Source: Ricordea florida
Lineage: Eukaryota > Cnidaria > Anthozoa > Corallimorpharia > Ricordeidae
Reading direction: 5' to 3'
DNA length: 64,000 bases
Assembly: GCA_949710005.1 (NCBI GenBank)
Contig: OX453278.1
Location: 4,113,501 to 4,177,500 of the forward strand
A program made the translations under genes and the position numbers. The notes under the pieces are model-generated. The model had not been told where the DNA came from. It searched no databases and was given only the letters and a program-made list of their open reading frames with translations. Shown piece after piece: positions 1 through 12,503 of this stretch (position 1 is the stretch's first letter; every line of letters starts with the position of its first letter).

Positions 1-765
1 CACTGTGAAGAATGACAATATTCACTTTTTTTTGCGCTGTTTTGTTGCAAATTTTGAATTTGCCGGCTTCGTTCCAAAACAAAAATACACGGGTTGGACC
101 GTTTCCATGGAAATGGTCCGTACTGCAAAATCCCGACCGAGAAAGAACCAATCAGAGCACAGGGATTTGCCTCAGACTGGCTTTGCCATATAATAACATG
201 CAGTACTCTTGTACAGCTCTACTTTGTTACCAAGGAACATGAAAAACTGAGCAGAGTTTTTTTCTTGTTATGCGGTTTTGTTCACTGTCTGTCACAAAGG
301 AAAATTAAAATCAGCCGAGCCAATTCTGAGACTATTTGTTATTGGAGATCAGTACTTTAGCAATTTTCGTGAAATTCGCGAGTTCCCGGGTAAGCCTCAT
401 TTTTTAACAAATCGCGAAATTTAAGTAACGCGAAATATGCCCGTTCCATTCTCTCGAAATAAAGCTCGCACAAAACTAAACAACACAAAGATATTTTGCT
501 TCGTAAAACGAAAATAGGACACCTCTTAACACACGTATTAACAAGATTCAATCAATCCATACTTCTTTATCTCCTTCGATAAAATGGTACAAAAATGTAA
601 TTCGACAGAAAACATACGAAACGCTGAGATAAAAAAAACTGACAAACAGTTTACACAGTAGCAATTTTACGCAACCTTTTTTGTAATAAATTCACTTCCT
701 GGTTTTTGGAAATTCTAAAAACGAAACTTTGAACCTGTACGCATTTGAATGACGAACAGATTTAC
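1..765. other. Intron of NBEA-like gene (left edge)
   Basis: AT-rich sequence downstream of the last visible coding exon of the minus-strand gene. I see no further exon and no clear repeat. Confidence 0.6.
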
Positions 766-3700
766 CTTGCAAGGGACAGCAAAATATTTAATGCCTCCTC
801 TGTAAGGTGCGTCAAGACAGCCTATAACAGAGAAAAGCATGTTCTCTTTAATATATTTTCTTGCAAAGTGTGCAAAAAAAGTTTAAAATTGAACAACCAA
901 ATGGCAGAAATCAATGTCTCCTAAAACTGAAAAACAAACTATATCACAACAAGGTACTCAATAAATCTTCTCCAAAGGAAGACTACAATTTACGCCACTG
1001 CAACCACACTCTATAGTAACGTAACAGTACAGTACTGTTCAGTAGCTTTCCAAAGAACGGTCACACTGCATGGTTTGATCCACAGATGAAAAAGTTAGAA
1101 CCACACTGTATAGTAAGAAAAACAGTACCACAGCACAGTACTGTTCAGTAGATTTACAAAGAACGGTCACACTGCATGGTTTGATCCACAGATGAAAAAG
1201 TTAGAACCACACTGTATAGTAAAACAAACAGTACTACAGTACAGTACTGTTCAGTAGCTTTACAAAGAATGGTCACACTGCATGGTTTGATCCACATATG
1301 AAAAAGTTAGAGTCACACTGTATAGTAAAACAAACAGTACCACAGCACAGTACTGTTCAGTAGCTTTACAAAGAATGATCACACTGCATGGTTTGATCCA
1401 ATGTAGTTTATGAGATGCAGATGGGTTTTTCCCATTTTACCTTTTCCAACACATGGCTGATAACAAGAAAACCCTGACATTGAATCATCTGCTGTTGACT
1501 TGTACATGAACTCCGCAGAAGATCGGACAGAAGCGACAAAAGCACAGTACTACAAAATAGAGAAGAGAAAATTTGTTCAGGCACACGTACTTGGCTTCCA
1601 AGGTACAAAAATATTCCACTTTAAGACAAACCCGAGCTAGTCTGGGAAAGTAACGGTCAACAGTAAACAGTAAGCAAAAGTCAATCATGAAATCTGTAAA
1701 CGCAAAGGGAAAACACTGTACAAAGTGTATGTTGCCTGCACTCACCATATTGCCACATCTGGGGCGTTGCTACAGCCGTCTTCAGTTCCCTCCTGGATGA
1801 AATCCAGTTGAGTGAACAAAGGGAGCAACATCTGCAAATAAACACATCTAATAAATAATCCGCAACATGTGAAAAAGTCGTTAGTTTCTAAAGAGACGGT
1901 GCTGCGAAGGTGGGTAAACTGAAACACAAACAACATGGTTTATTGAAAATTAAGAAACAGAAAACATTTTGCGTGCTTCTATCGAGTTATAGAAACACGA
2001 GTGGAAGTTTGGGAGAACGATAAAAGCTGTGCGAACACTGACGAGCCGATAGACTAGTGTTTCCAAAGCTTTTTCGAGTTCTCACAAACTTTCATGAGTG
2101 TTTCTATAACTGATAGAAACACGAAGAAAACGGGTTCTATTTCTTTTAGAGAGCGAATAATCTAATTGTTTTAGTATAAATCTACTAGTCGTTCAAAACT
2201 TTGTCTTTTCTGGAACAGCCTCGACCAGTAAACTGTCTAAATCTTCTTCACGGACACTTCGAAAACGTGAAGAAGCGGCTGCCATTACGCTACTCACTAT
2301 CTATCACAGAATAGATAGTGGGTAGTGTAGCCAATCAGAGTGCGGCATTTGTGATAGAACGCTAGTAGATTTATACTGATCTGTGATAGATAGTGAGTAG
2401 CGTAGCAGTGTGCCCTTGCTAACAAAATGGCGGCCGCTTCTTCACGTTTTCGAAGTGTCCGTGAAGAAGATTTAGACAGTTTACTGGTCGAGGCTGTTCC
2501 GGGAAAGACAAAGTTTCGAACGACTAGTAGATTTATACTAAAACAATTAGATTATTTGCTCTCGATTTCCATCACGCGATAGAAATCTCGAGCTCATAAT
2601 CTAATTGTTTAATAGAAACACGATTTTTATCAAATTACCGCGCGTATTTTCCTTGGGATATTTTCTACTGTAATTTGTAGAATGTTCAGACAAACGTGAA
2701 GCTTGTGTTTAGAGCGTTAGCCCTGGCTGCAAATTCACTTTGCTCCAACTTGGCATGATGCAATTGCTTCAAGAAGATTTCAGCTGCCTCCTTCATTGCA
2801 AAAGCTAAAATGGCGCGCTAGGGAAACTTGTTTTCGCTGCAACGTGGTTTTTGCAAATTCTACTGAATCACAGGATGGAAACGGCTGGCGCGTCTTTCCC
2901 CCCAAATGAAGCTGGTTAACGGGGGCACGCTTTCCCACCATTGCAAAATTTTTTAAAGGTTAACATTTCCTGAAATACAATAATTCGGTTAGCATCGGTA
3001 CAAACCTGAATGCCTCCAAGTGAATGCAAAATACACTGCAAAGAATGAGTGACTACAGCTTGCACTCCCTTAAAAAAGAAAAAAAATTAATAAATACAAA
3101 AATAACGGTTCATGACACCTGCATACTGGCAAGAGAAAATGAGGAAAGAGAACATAACCCCGTCTGATATTATAAGGGACAGAATCTATATTTAGCGCGG
3201 AATTTATTTATTTCTCGTTCCATGGCTGCGCGGTTTCCACCTGGCGCATTGAAATTAGAACCACGTGATGAAAAGGACATCAGCCATTGGTCAGTTCAAA
3301 TAGTTTCCGGATTTAAAATTAGATTCTGTCCCCCTATCATAGTAAGAGAACTCAGTAAAGAGGATGCGTTCTCTTGCCTCATTTTCTCTTGATACTGGAA
3401 ACTTGAAATTATCGCAGAATTCACTGGCTGAACAAAAAGGGTGTTTCCCTACAATTCCCTCCCTAGACTGAATGCATGTAAATACTAGCTACAGTTTAGT
3501 TCAAGGCCTCCGTATTTTATTTTCTACTGCCCAAGTGTACTGTGCTTGCTCTAATCGGCGAGTTTCTTTTACTTTGATTGTAATGTGGATGAAGTATATC
3601 GATCTTTGACAAGTGCAGCATGACAATGGAGCAAACTTTGAATTCACTGTCTGCGAAAACAACCCAAAGAATAATCGGGCGAAGATTTCGTTTACCCTTC

Positions 3701-4284
3701 AACCTCTGTAGGCCGTTTTCAGCCGCAAAGGAGGAGGACTGACATGTTTTGGGAATCAACCGTTTACGGTTTATCGAATTGGATGGATAATGTTTGCGGT
3801 TCAACTGAGAACAAATTGTTTTTGGTTAGCTTATTAGATCAACCAATTCAACAAAACCGAACTCAGCTTGAAAAGATTAAAAAAATCAAGGATACATATC
3901 ACTGTCATTTTTTGTAGACTATTGAGGAGGACAAAGCTCGGGCTGTTACGTTTTCCTACTCACTGTAAACGTTAGAAAGTCCTTGAAATAACCATTCCCT
4001 GGACTTAACAAGTTTCAACAAAAATGTCTGTGATTGTGATTGTGATTGTGATTGGAACGCATGATCCCAATTCAAAGCAAAAGGTCTTTCCAAAGTGTGA
4101 GGTGATTTTCTTTTTTCAGTTCTTTTTTCTTTCTCTCCTTTATATACTATTTTCACTTATAAATAAATACATACAAATAGAAATTATACATTAACTAAAT
4201 AAAAGGGTCTGCCAAGATTAGCAAAAGCTACCTGCAGACCCGCCCAACGTAAATAATTTAGTAACTAGAAATAAAGATGTTGTT

Positions 4285-4324
<40 letters not shown>

Positions 4325-5958
4325 TAATAATAATAATAATAGTAAGTCTCTTACCTCTAACATGAGGGCATGAGGAGAATGACAAAAGTAGGACGGATTT
4401 TCAGTTGGGGAGGCTTCCATGCACAGCTGTTGATCACAAGCTTTGGGATTGTACATAAACATGATTGAAGATGACAGATGACCATCAAACAACACCTGAA
4501 AAACATAATAGGTTACGTTAAGTAGATTCGCTGTAATGAATTGTTTGGAGTCACCAAAAATACAAATTACTGATATTAATACTCTACGTACCTTTTTGTC
4601 TTGTTCTGCCAGAGGAATATCAATTTCAGCTGGAAACTTGAACTGGCCCTGAAAAGACATTTCTGTCAATCAATAGTCGGTGGAGCCTGGGGGGGAGGGG
4701 TTGCTTTTGAGCACCACATTTTAGGGAAAAAACAAATACGTTTTTACGGGTCCCTGGTCGAAAGCAAAGAGCAGTAAGCGCAAAATCTCTTTCGACAGTC
4801 TAGGGCATGCATGAAACAATGTTCTCAGAAATGGTGACTTGTTCGTTAAAAATTTGTTATAAAGTTAAACTCTGGCTGCGTCTTATAGTCAAATGTTTTC
4901 ACGCAACGAATAATAATTGGCCAGAATATTTTCAAACTTTTTGTCTGTCAAACGACCTAAAGAGTCTAAAAAAGAAACAACGAATTGCAACGAATTGTCA
5001 TTTGACTCATAAACAACGGATACTAACAAACTTACAATCTTTATAGAGAAACTAAATTTACAGCGTTATGGGGATAGTTTCTAAAGAAACTTAAAAATTT
5101 AAAAATTTAATGTAATTTGAAAATTTACGGGCGATCTCTCAAAGGAACAAAAAATCGTTTAAAATAGCTGATAAAAAAAATGGAATTTCAAAGCAAAGAA
5201 AAAGAGTTTTAGCTCGAGCTGGTTGACAATGAAAACACAGGAGAACAGAGGCATGCGCCAAAACTGACCTTGTACCCAGGTCCCAGTCGGTGTATTGCCC
5301 CAACGGTCTGTGCAACAAGTGCTTCAGAAAACACATACACCGCGGACATTTGTCCACAGAACACACTGGTTACATCGGCCTTGGGAGACGAGCCTATGTA
5401 GCACTTGTCAAATGGCTACAAAGGACAGCAAGACAGTGAAGCATGTAAGTAAAGGTACTGTGGACAATTGAAGTTGAGTTGAGTTTAGCTAATACAGGAA
5501 CCCATTACCCCTGGTTAATATCAAACAGCGCAAATTTGTCACACTTTGGCACTATATGCCGTTTGCGGGTCATGCTTTGCTCACTAGTGCCCCTAGCTTC
5601 CTTTGATAATGATAATGATAATGAATTTATATAGCGCACTTTTTCATATGAATATGTTCAAAGGCGCTTTACACCTCTATTGGGTGAGATCGGACGTCAG
5701 CATGTAAAGGCGCCTCTGGCTGCCGCTATCAGTCCATATATGATCTCACCCACCCACCCAACCCATGCATGAATTGTCAGATGAAACCAGACGTAGAGAT
5801 AGCCCACCACACCGGGAACTAAGTCCCCTACTCTTTTCGAACAGTGTGTGGGTTCTTTAACGTCCTACAGATTATTAGGAACAAGTGTTGTGAGATGGGT
5901 CCTACGGTTTATCGTCCTTATCCGAGAAGACTAGAAAGTCTAACCATTTACAGATGTC

Positions 5959-5990
<32 letters not shown>

Positions 5991-8900
5991 CTTAAGACCC
6001 TTAGTGTTGGTCCGGCAGGGATTTGAACCCGCGACCTCCCGCACGGTAGTCCGGTGCTCTACCAACTGAGCTAACCGGTTGCAGCGGTTGTCTGGCTCGT
6101 CACGTAACGTTCCCTTCGTGTGGGAAGAATCCTTGACTTATCGTTAAAATAACATTCATGAACAGAAATTCGACGACAACCTCGCTAACTCGAAATGCGG
6201 CTTTCTTGCTTACTATCCTTAATGATTTATTAACGTTTTCAGGAAAACGGTTACGGATCAAATGGAGGTGAATCAGCAGGGAGGTGACAGTACCTCATTG
6301 GCGTTAACAAGTGTTGTATCGCCAGAAGACACCAACTTTCCATTTACAAAGCATCTGATTTCACTGGAATGAAATCTGTTGTATACGTGCACCACTGTGA
6401 CCATGTACCACTGAAAACAAACAACGGACACCGTTACGAGAATCTAAGAGTAAGTTTCAATAAAAGCCAAAATCCAGTGAAGGGGGGTGGGGGCTTTGTC
6501 AATCGAGTAGAGGGGGGTGGGGGCTTCGTCAATCCGGTGGAGGATGTTGGGGGCTTCATCAATCCAGTGGAGGGGTGTGGGGGCTTCATCAATCCAGTGG
6601 AAGGGGGGGGGGGTGGGGGTTTCATCAATTCAGAGGAGGGGGGTGGAGGCTTCGTCAATCGAGTAGGAGGGTAGGGGCTTCGTCAATCGAGTGGAGGGGG
6701 TTTGGGGCTTCGTCAATCCAGTGGAGGGGGGTGGAGGCTTCATCAATCCAACAAAGTGGAATTCAAGTTGACAAAGACACAACCTCACCATGTACTATGC
6801 GTTTTTGTGCATCAAAAATACAGGCCAGAGCAGGGTAACGCATTGTAGTGTGTTTTCATGTGCAAAATAACAGGGATTTACCTGCTGAGGGTGAAATTCA
6901 AATTTCACAAGGTGATGATGCACTTTGTTTTCCTTTTTCCCTGTTTTAACAGCACATTCCAACACAAGCATTGGACCAGAAAAATGAGCTGAATATCCAA
7001 GGCCCTTTCCTGTACGAAAACTGCAACAAAAACCATTTATAAACCACTAACGTTTAACAATCCCTTATAAAATGGCACCAAAGGAAATACTTTGGCACTT
7101 TCTCAGTTTTCAAGGTAGTATTAAACTCTAAGTAATGGAACCACTCACTTCCCACAAAATTAAAGAAGAACAATACAAAAGCCACTGTTTTCTAACAGCA
7201 TTGCTAATAATATTATAACTCTTCCGTTCCTGCTACAGCACTTAGTGTTTTCGTACATACCAGTATAAGTGAGGTTTGCACTTCTCTGCATTAGCCAAGT
7301 GAGATGTGTCAAGACACAGCCAGGTTGAAAAGGTAAAGCCTGACTGAAGGGGCCACTTGGAGATGGGAGGAAGAGTAATGGCCTGTAAGACAAAGCAAAG
7401 AGAAACAACCACAGATTTTGTTATATAGATTTTTAAATTGGTCTAACAATAAACAGGGATCTCCCTAGTTTTCGGCACAACAGGTAAGGGACCTTTTCAG
7501 TCTGGTAAAGCATTTGGTTAAGGCATATTTTTACGACTTCTGAGCATTGCAGGCGGTAATAAGTGCTCTTTCGAGTGGTAAATTTTACCGCTTACCACCG
7601 GATAAGGAGAACACTACAACGTAGTGAATTACCATTTTTGGACGGCTAACTGCTAGTCCTCTTCAGGCAACAGGGTCGACTGGTTACAGTGCACAGTTAT
7701 TTAGGTTTGGGTGGTACACTCTGATTGGTCATATATCAGTCAAATCAAAGATAAATCTACAATTTTGTAAACCCTTTTACTTCCAAGAAGATCTGAGTAG
7801 TAAAACTCCTCAAACAGTGTGATATACTGCATATTGTATTTCTTTCCTTCTGTATATATTAGTTTCGAGAATGTAGAGCTTGATCCATTGAGTCTCATTC
7901 AGTCGATCTTATTCTCAATTCTCAATCTCCATACATTAGACATGTACTTGTACCTAAATTGTAAGGAGTTTTATTGGTTGCTTCCGGGAGTAACAGGATT
8001 TAACTTAATTGTAACTTAAAGATAACCAAGAGTAATTCAAACTGATGGACAGTGCCGTACCTTTAAAGAAATAAAGTAACGTTTAACTCAATATGCAGAG
8101 TGCAATGATGCTGTTTCGTTTTACAGTGGTAAGAGACACCAATGTCACTTCCCACTCAATTGTACAAATGCATACTAACAATGTAATAAATTGGCAACCC
8201 ATGATGAAAAGGGAGGGCATGAAGTGCTTCATCCCACCAAAAACAGAATCAGCTCTCACAACTGGCTGTGCAAGCCTCCATTGGCAATTTTGCACCTTAA
8301 TATCATTTTCATAGCCATGAGACTACAGGACCATTCCCCATTTCCATTAAATAAACTTTTTAACAACTCACTGCTCCGTCTTGACCAGAAAAGTTGAAGT
8401 ACACATCAGGTCCTTGTTTCTCCAACATCAGCTTCAAGACTGCCAGCAACTTTACAGTTTGATAGGGCTTCAAGAAAAAAATTATTTCAAATCTAAACAT
8501 GGTTTGCTTTTAAGTTTTTATTGTGCTTCATTAAGAGGGTTCACCAATACATATGACTAGACTTCACTGGAATCAAAGTTTTCCTATTTGCGAGAGGGAC
8601 AATGATGTGTAGTGTCCTTGTCTGGGGTCATGGCTTAAAGAACAATGTGTGTCACAAGTGTAGCAATTACGCGTCTCAGGTCACAGCTTCCAAAACAAGG
8701 TATTTTGACTTCCCAAAACCCCAGTGCATTTCCAGTGGACTGTGATGGACTCCACTAGAATCTAGTGGAGTATATTGGACAGATATGTGCTCAGATTATC
8801 CAAAAAATAAATGCCCACTGGTAAAGTTTATAATAATTTTATACCAAAAACTAGAAGTAGTTATTTACAACAAATAACAGGGCAGATACTAGCAATTACT

Positions 8901-11900
8901 CACCCATCTTCCATCCTTCCCTTTCAAAGTGGAAAAGAGAGTCTTGAGTTCTTTAACAGTTATGCTGTAACTTGACAAGATACCTAGCAACTCTATCAAC
9001 TTGTCTGAAATAAAATGGCCGTAAAACACAGTCATTTTAGACTGAAATTTTTATGCTAGTATTTATTAACACACAATAACTCCAACTTTCAAAACATAAG
9101 GATGCTGGGCTTTTGCTGGCACATAGAACTAGGTTCTGTCTCTGTGAAGGCAATTAGCATATTGAGCTGTTTTATTATATGGCTGGTTCCACAAGCAGAC
9201 AAGATGAGGACAATCCTGTGTTCTGATTGGCTATCAAAGCAGGCAAGATGGGTCTGTCTGGCCCGCCGAGGATTTCCCATGTTATCCCGTGAAACAAAAC
9301 AGAGTAAAATAGCTATATAATAAATCCTTTATTGGCCAAGCTTGTTCAGTGGAGGCACAGTAGTGTAGTGGTTAGCACGTCGGACTTCCAAGCAGAAGGT
9401 TTGGAGTTCGAGCCCTGGTGCTGGCACTGTGTTGTTTCCTTAGACAAGAAACTTTACTCCACACTATCTCTCTCCACCCAGGGTACCGGCGATACAATGC
9501 TGGGGGTTACCCTGCGATGGACTAGCATCCCATCCACGGGGAGTAACAATACTCCCAGGTGCTTCATGTTACTGAACCCAAGATAAGCTGGGCCTCCTGT
9601 GGCACCAGTGGGTCTCCTGTGGCTCCTGCTATGTGATGCACGGGTGACTCAGTGATTGAGTAGCAATACTCCCAGGTGCTTCATGCTATTGAAACCAGGA
9701 TAAGCTCCGACCGTGTGGGCCTTAAGGCTCGTGTGCGCCTTTACCTTTACCTTGTTCAGTCAAGATGGCTGGATATTAGCCACATTTGTTTTTTTTTCTT
9801 GGCGTTTTTATTGACCAAGACGTAGTTAAGGTCACTAAAAACGCAAAAAAGACCTCTGCAAATATGCAGCCATCTTGACCTCACACTTGACCAATAATGC
9901 CTACAACTACTTACATCTTTTAGTTTCAATCCATATGTTAATTAATCTTGCTCTTCAGACACTGTCAATAAGTCATTTGTACAGCGCATTGGTATTTGTT
10001 CTAAATTAGCAAAGATATATAACTAGGTACACATACAACTCTTGAGATTCTAATGGCTAAAAATGAACTATCTACTTACAATGGTTACATGAAACAGTAG
10101 AAATATTACAGTGTACATGTTGTGGTTCAATTTTATCCTTGGTTCAAAGCTGGTTTTCTTTTGTTTTGGTTATGGTAATTTTATGTTAATGAGTTTGAAA
10201 CAAAGGAAAATAAAATTTGAACCGAGGACAAAATTAAACCACAACACACATACCTGCCACAACTTCTCTTTCCTGTGGAAGTCGGCATAGCACTTTCTCT
10301 ATCAAGCCAATCCTGGTGGCAGCTTGGAGGTTAGGGATGCTCTTCCGCAAAATTGCAATAAGTAATCCTAAAATTTCAACCTGTCAAAAACAGAATGCAA
10401 AATATTGCAAACAACTCTGTGCACTAACAAAAATAATTTGGGCATATCATCAGCATCATTTCAATACATAGTAATGATATCCCTCCTTAATCACAGGCAC
10501 AGGGTTTTCAATAAGAATTGTAGCAGCAGGAGAATTGTGTAAAGTAACAGGAGAATATTCTGAAAGCGCTCCATGTCTGAATTTAAAACTAGCTCAGGCC
10601 ATCTAAATTTGACCAGAGAATTCTTCGTAGCAGCCGGAGAATTCTTCATAGCAGCTGGAGAATTCTCAGATCTCTGATGCCTAATGAACACCCTGAATCA
10701 GTTTCTTTCCCTGAAATGATTCTAAATACAAAATTTGTGATTTGCAAATCAAGAATTGACTTGAGCATGCTTTTAGCAACAAAAGTCATAAATGACAACG
10801 ACTTTGTTTAATTAACATTCCTGAATTTTAAAAATCTGTAGGTAGTTCATTAGCAGACATCAGCCAAATCTTGACTTGTCATTTTAAGCTGAAGTACATC
10901 TGGAAGGTCTAAAAGATACCCAGAAATCAAGAATACCAAAAAAAGTTAATCTGAATGTTTACACAAACAGTTAAAAATGGCCAAGGATTCATCATTTGCA
11001 AGTATTACATCTTATATCAGCCTCGTTTTTTTTTATTTTGATCTATACTTCTAAATTATGTTTTATTTTGTTTTTTTTCTTTTGCTACTTTTAGTTTGCT
11101 AAGATACAGAGCCAGGTTGTATAATATCCAAGATCTCAACCAAATGCTTTAGAATTTCAACTTACTCATTTGGAATAATTGTCATCAACAAGATAAACTT
11201 CCTGTCTTCACAAGAAAAAAACAAAAACAACATGACCTATAATGGAGTTTGTTTATCACAGTTTCCCAAAACAGAAGGAAAATAGCAAAACAAACGATAT
11301 ATTCATGCCTTAACTTTAGTACAAAACGTGTACATGATTAGAAAAAGCGACAGCAACCTCATTGAATCTTTATTTCTCCACCAACACTTTGCTCATATTC
11401 ACGATTGCAAAATATAGTGTTGGTCGCCTTTAATCTTCCGCACTGATCAAGTGCACTTCTTGGAGACTCGATATGATTTGAAATAATTTGCACCTGCGGC
11501 ACAAAGAACTGCGTGCTTTCCCATAACACACCAGCAGAAGACGACAAGTACTTATTTATTTTAAAAAACAATTGTTGCGTTTTTGACCTGACGCGCTGTA
11601 GTCCTAGCAATATCGGCCCGCTGATTTTTCAAAGTCCGCATTTTAATAGGAGGCTTTTCAAAAAAAAAAAAAAAAAAGAGATAAAAGTACAATTGATCAA
11701 ATATTCGAATGTCGGTTACATTACCTTTAGGGATACGTTGCAGTGTTCTAGAAGCTCCAGCAAAATAACAAGCTCTGATGAGTTTATGATGGTAAATCGC
11801 GATTCGAGATCAAAAGCTCCACCAACGAGCTGAAAGATGTACCAATTCAAACAAATGACCTGTAATCTAACTTTCCCGGAAGAAAATGGGAGCTATAAGT

Positions 11901-12264
11901 ATACAATTCTTTACAACAAAAATTATTCTTCCGACAACAAAAACACATTATACAAAAATCTTTAACAGGAATCACTTTAACAAGTGCTAACTCATTTTGC
12001 AGCGGAGTAAAGAAATAATAGAAACTTATAATAGCTCACCGAGTCGAATACTGTGTCCACAACAATTTTGTAATTTGTTTCTCCTTCGGATTCGGCCTCG
12101 CTGGCCAGTTGTATTAACTGCGAGAGTTTTGTCCTCGCAGCAGCGTTTGTGGCTTTGTAGTTCCGCTCCTTTTCTGAGTTTTCTCTGTCGGTAATTTCAT
12201 TGTTTTTATCCTCAGATAGACTTTGAGAGCTGCTAGTAATAGGAGCGCCAGGTGAATCCGCCAT
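766..12264 (-). CDS. NBEA: Neurobeachin/LRBA-type BEACH protein, N-terminal part (3' end outside window)
   Basis: Fifteen coding exons on the minus strand: 12040-12264, 11725-11829, 10254-10380, 8904-9004, 8372-8467, 7261-7382, 6882-7020, 6294-6410, 5269-5415, 4592-4648, 4355-4495, 3006-3068, 1746-1831, 1441-1549, 766-821. All have GT/AG borders and consistent phases, giving 563 codons plus 2 nt. Recognisable family segments in order are [123 protein letters not shown] and [11 protein letters not shown]. This is the armadillo-like N-terminus plus the concanavalin-like lectin domain. The PH-BEACH-WD40 end should lie left of base 1. The family acts as membrane-associated AKAP/vesicle-trafficking scaffolds. 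A single cnidarian gene probably predates the NBEA/LRBA split, so either symbol could apply. The first 40 residues are unlike the vertebrate proteins. Confidence 0.93.
1005..1400 (-). repeat. 106-bp satellite array, about 3.5 units
   Basis: Tandem units in reverse orientation, recognised by ACTGCATGGTTTGATCCACA and CAGTACAGTACTGTTCAGTAG. The array lies in the NBEA-like intron 822-1440 and ends 41 bp before the exon at 1441. Confidence 0.95.
2160..2600. mobile_element. Fold-back element carrying a gene-head fragment in both arms
   Basis: Two inverted arms of about 130 bp (2161-2290 and 2425-2560) are nearly identical. Each holds the same coding head reading [20 protein letters not shown], in opposite directions (minus from 2285; plus from 2427, open to a stop at 2580-2582). 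The left copy stops earlier, at AAG-TTT-TGA. Similar heads are common in cnidarian KIAA1958/QRICH1-like (Crypton-derived recombinase) proteins; that link is from memory. It lies in the NBEA-like intron 1832-3005. Confidence 0.7.
3124..3403. mobile_element. Fold-back MITE-like element
   Basis: Imperfect inverted ends contain GAGAAAATGAGG and GGGACAGAATCTA on the left and their inverses on the right (TAGATTCTGTCCCC, CCTCATTTTCTC). Arms are about 60 bp. No ORF. Confidence 0.65.
4288..4341. repeat. (AAT)n microsatellite
   Basis: About 17 AAT/ATA triplets with one interruption, 14 bp beyond the donor of the NBEA-like exon 4355-4495, inside the intron. Confidence 0.9.
5604..6090 (-). mobile_element. 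tRNA-derived SINE with (ATTATC)n tail
   Basis: On the minus strand, near 6080-6010, an A-box TAGCTCAGTTGGTAGAGCA and a B-box GGGTTCAAATCCC sit at tRNA spacing. A body follows that contains a region around 5625-5720 with AGCGC and AAGGCGCTTTACA. The tail is (ATTATC)n at 5604-5622. The acceptor-stem ends do not pair and the body is long, so it is a SINE rather than a tRNA gene. Confidence 0.75.
6474..6760. repeat. 30-bp G-rich minisatellite
   Basis: About nine copies of a unit like GAGGGGGGTGGGGGCTTCGT with CAATCCAGTG following. The G runs (up to 9) lie on the plus strand. It is in the NBEA-like intron 6411-6881. Confidence 0.95.
9150..9900. mobile_element. Older fold-back repeat interrupted by SINE
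   Basis: Sequence on both sides of the SINE (CCAAGCTTGTTCAGT before, CAAGATGGCTGGATA after, and GCAGCCATCTTGACC near 9870) matches the element at 34885-35165 in STK16. It resembles a non-autonomous DNA element. Exact borders unclear. Confidence 0.5.
9351..9750 (+). mobile_element. tRNA-derived SINE with 10-bp target duplication
   Basis: Flanked by exact CTTGTTCAGT at 9341-9350 and 9751-9760. The head has an A-box-like TAGTGTAGTGGTTAGCA and a B-box-like GAGTTCGAGCCC. The 400-bp body ends in CTTTACCTTTAC. It interrupts an older fold-back repeat whose relative is at 34885-35165. Confidence 0.85.
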
Positions 12265-12503
12265 ATTGGTTCATCTTTTCAGTCATGCGCAAGTAGAGAC
12301 GGTTGCCTCGTTTTCGATGTCAGCTGCTGGCAAAGCGTCGTGCCTTGTTGTCAAGAGCACACGAGAAGTTAGCGTCCACTCAACATTTCCTGGGATTAAA
12401 CATGGGTTTTTGACGCAGATCTTTTCATAACTGGGTCCGTTTTCCCTATAATCCTTACCGTTGGCCTTCTTTATCGCTATAGTGAAGATCTATCTCCAAT
12501 ACA
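12265..12503. promoter_or_regulatory. Shared head-to-head promoter of NBEA-like and MDM1 genes
   Basis: Only 239 bp separate the two start codons, which point away from each other. This stretch must hold both 5' UTRs and both core promoters. No TATA box is obvious on either strand. GC is slightly higher than in the surrounding introns. The bidirectional role is inferred from geometry only. Confidence 0.6.

Noticed and set aside
6010-6080. Possible tRNA gene on the minus strand
   Set aside because: A and B boxes are present, but the acceptor-stem ends do not pair and a long SINE body with a repeat tail follows.
11359-11610. Minus-strand frame with a good acceptor (GTGCCGCAG) between NBEA-like exons 2 and 3
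   Set aside because: The translation does not match the family, ends in a stop in frame, and exon 3 at 10254-10380 continues the conserved protein directly.
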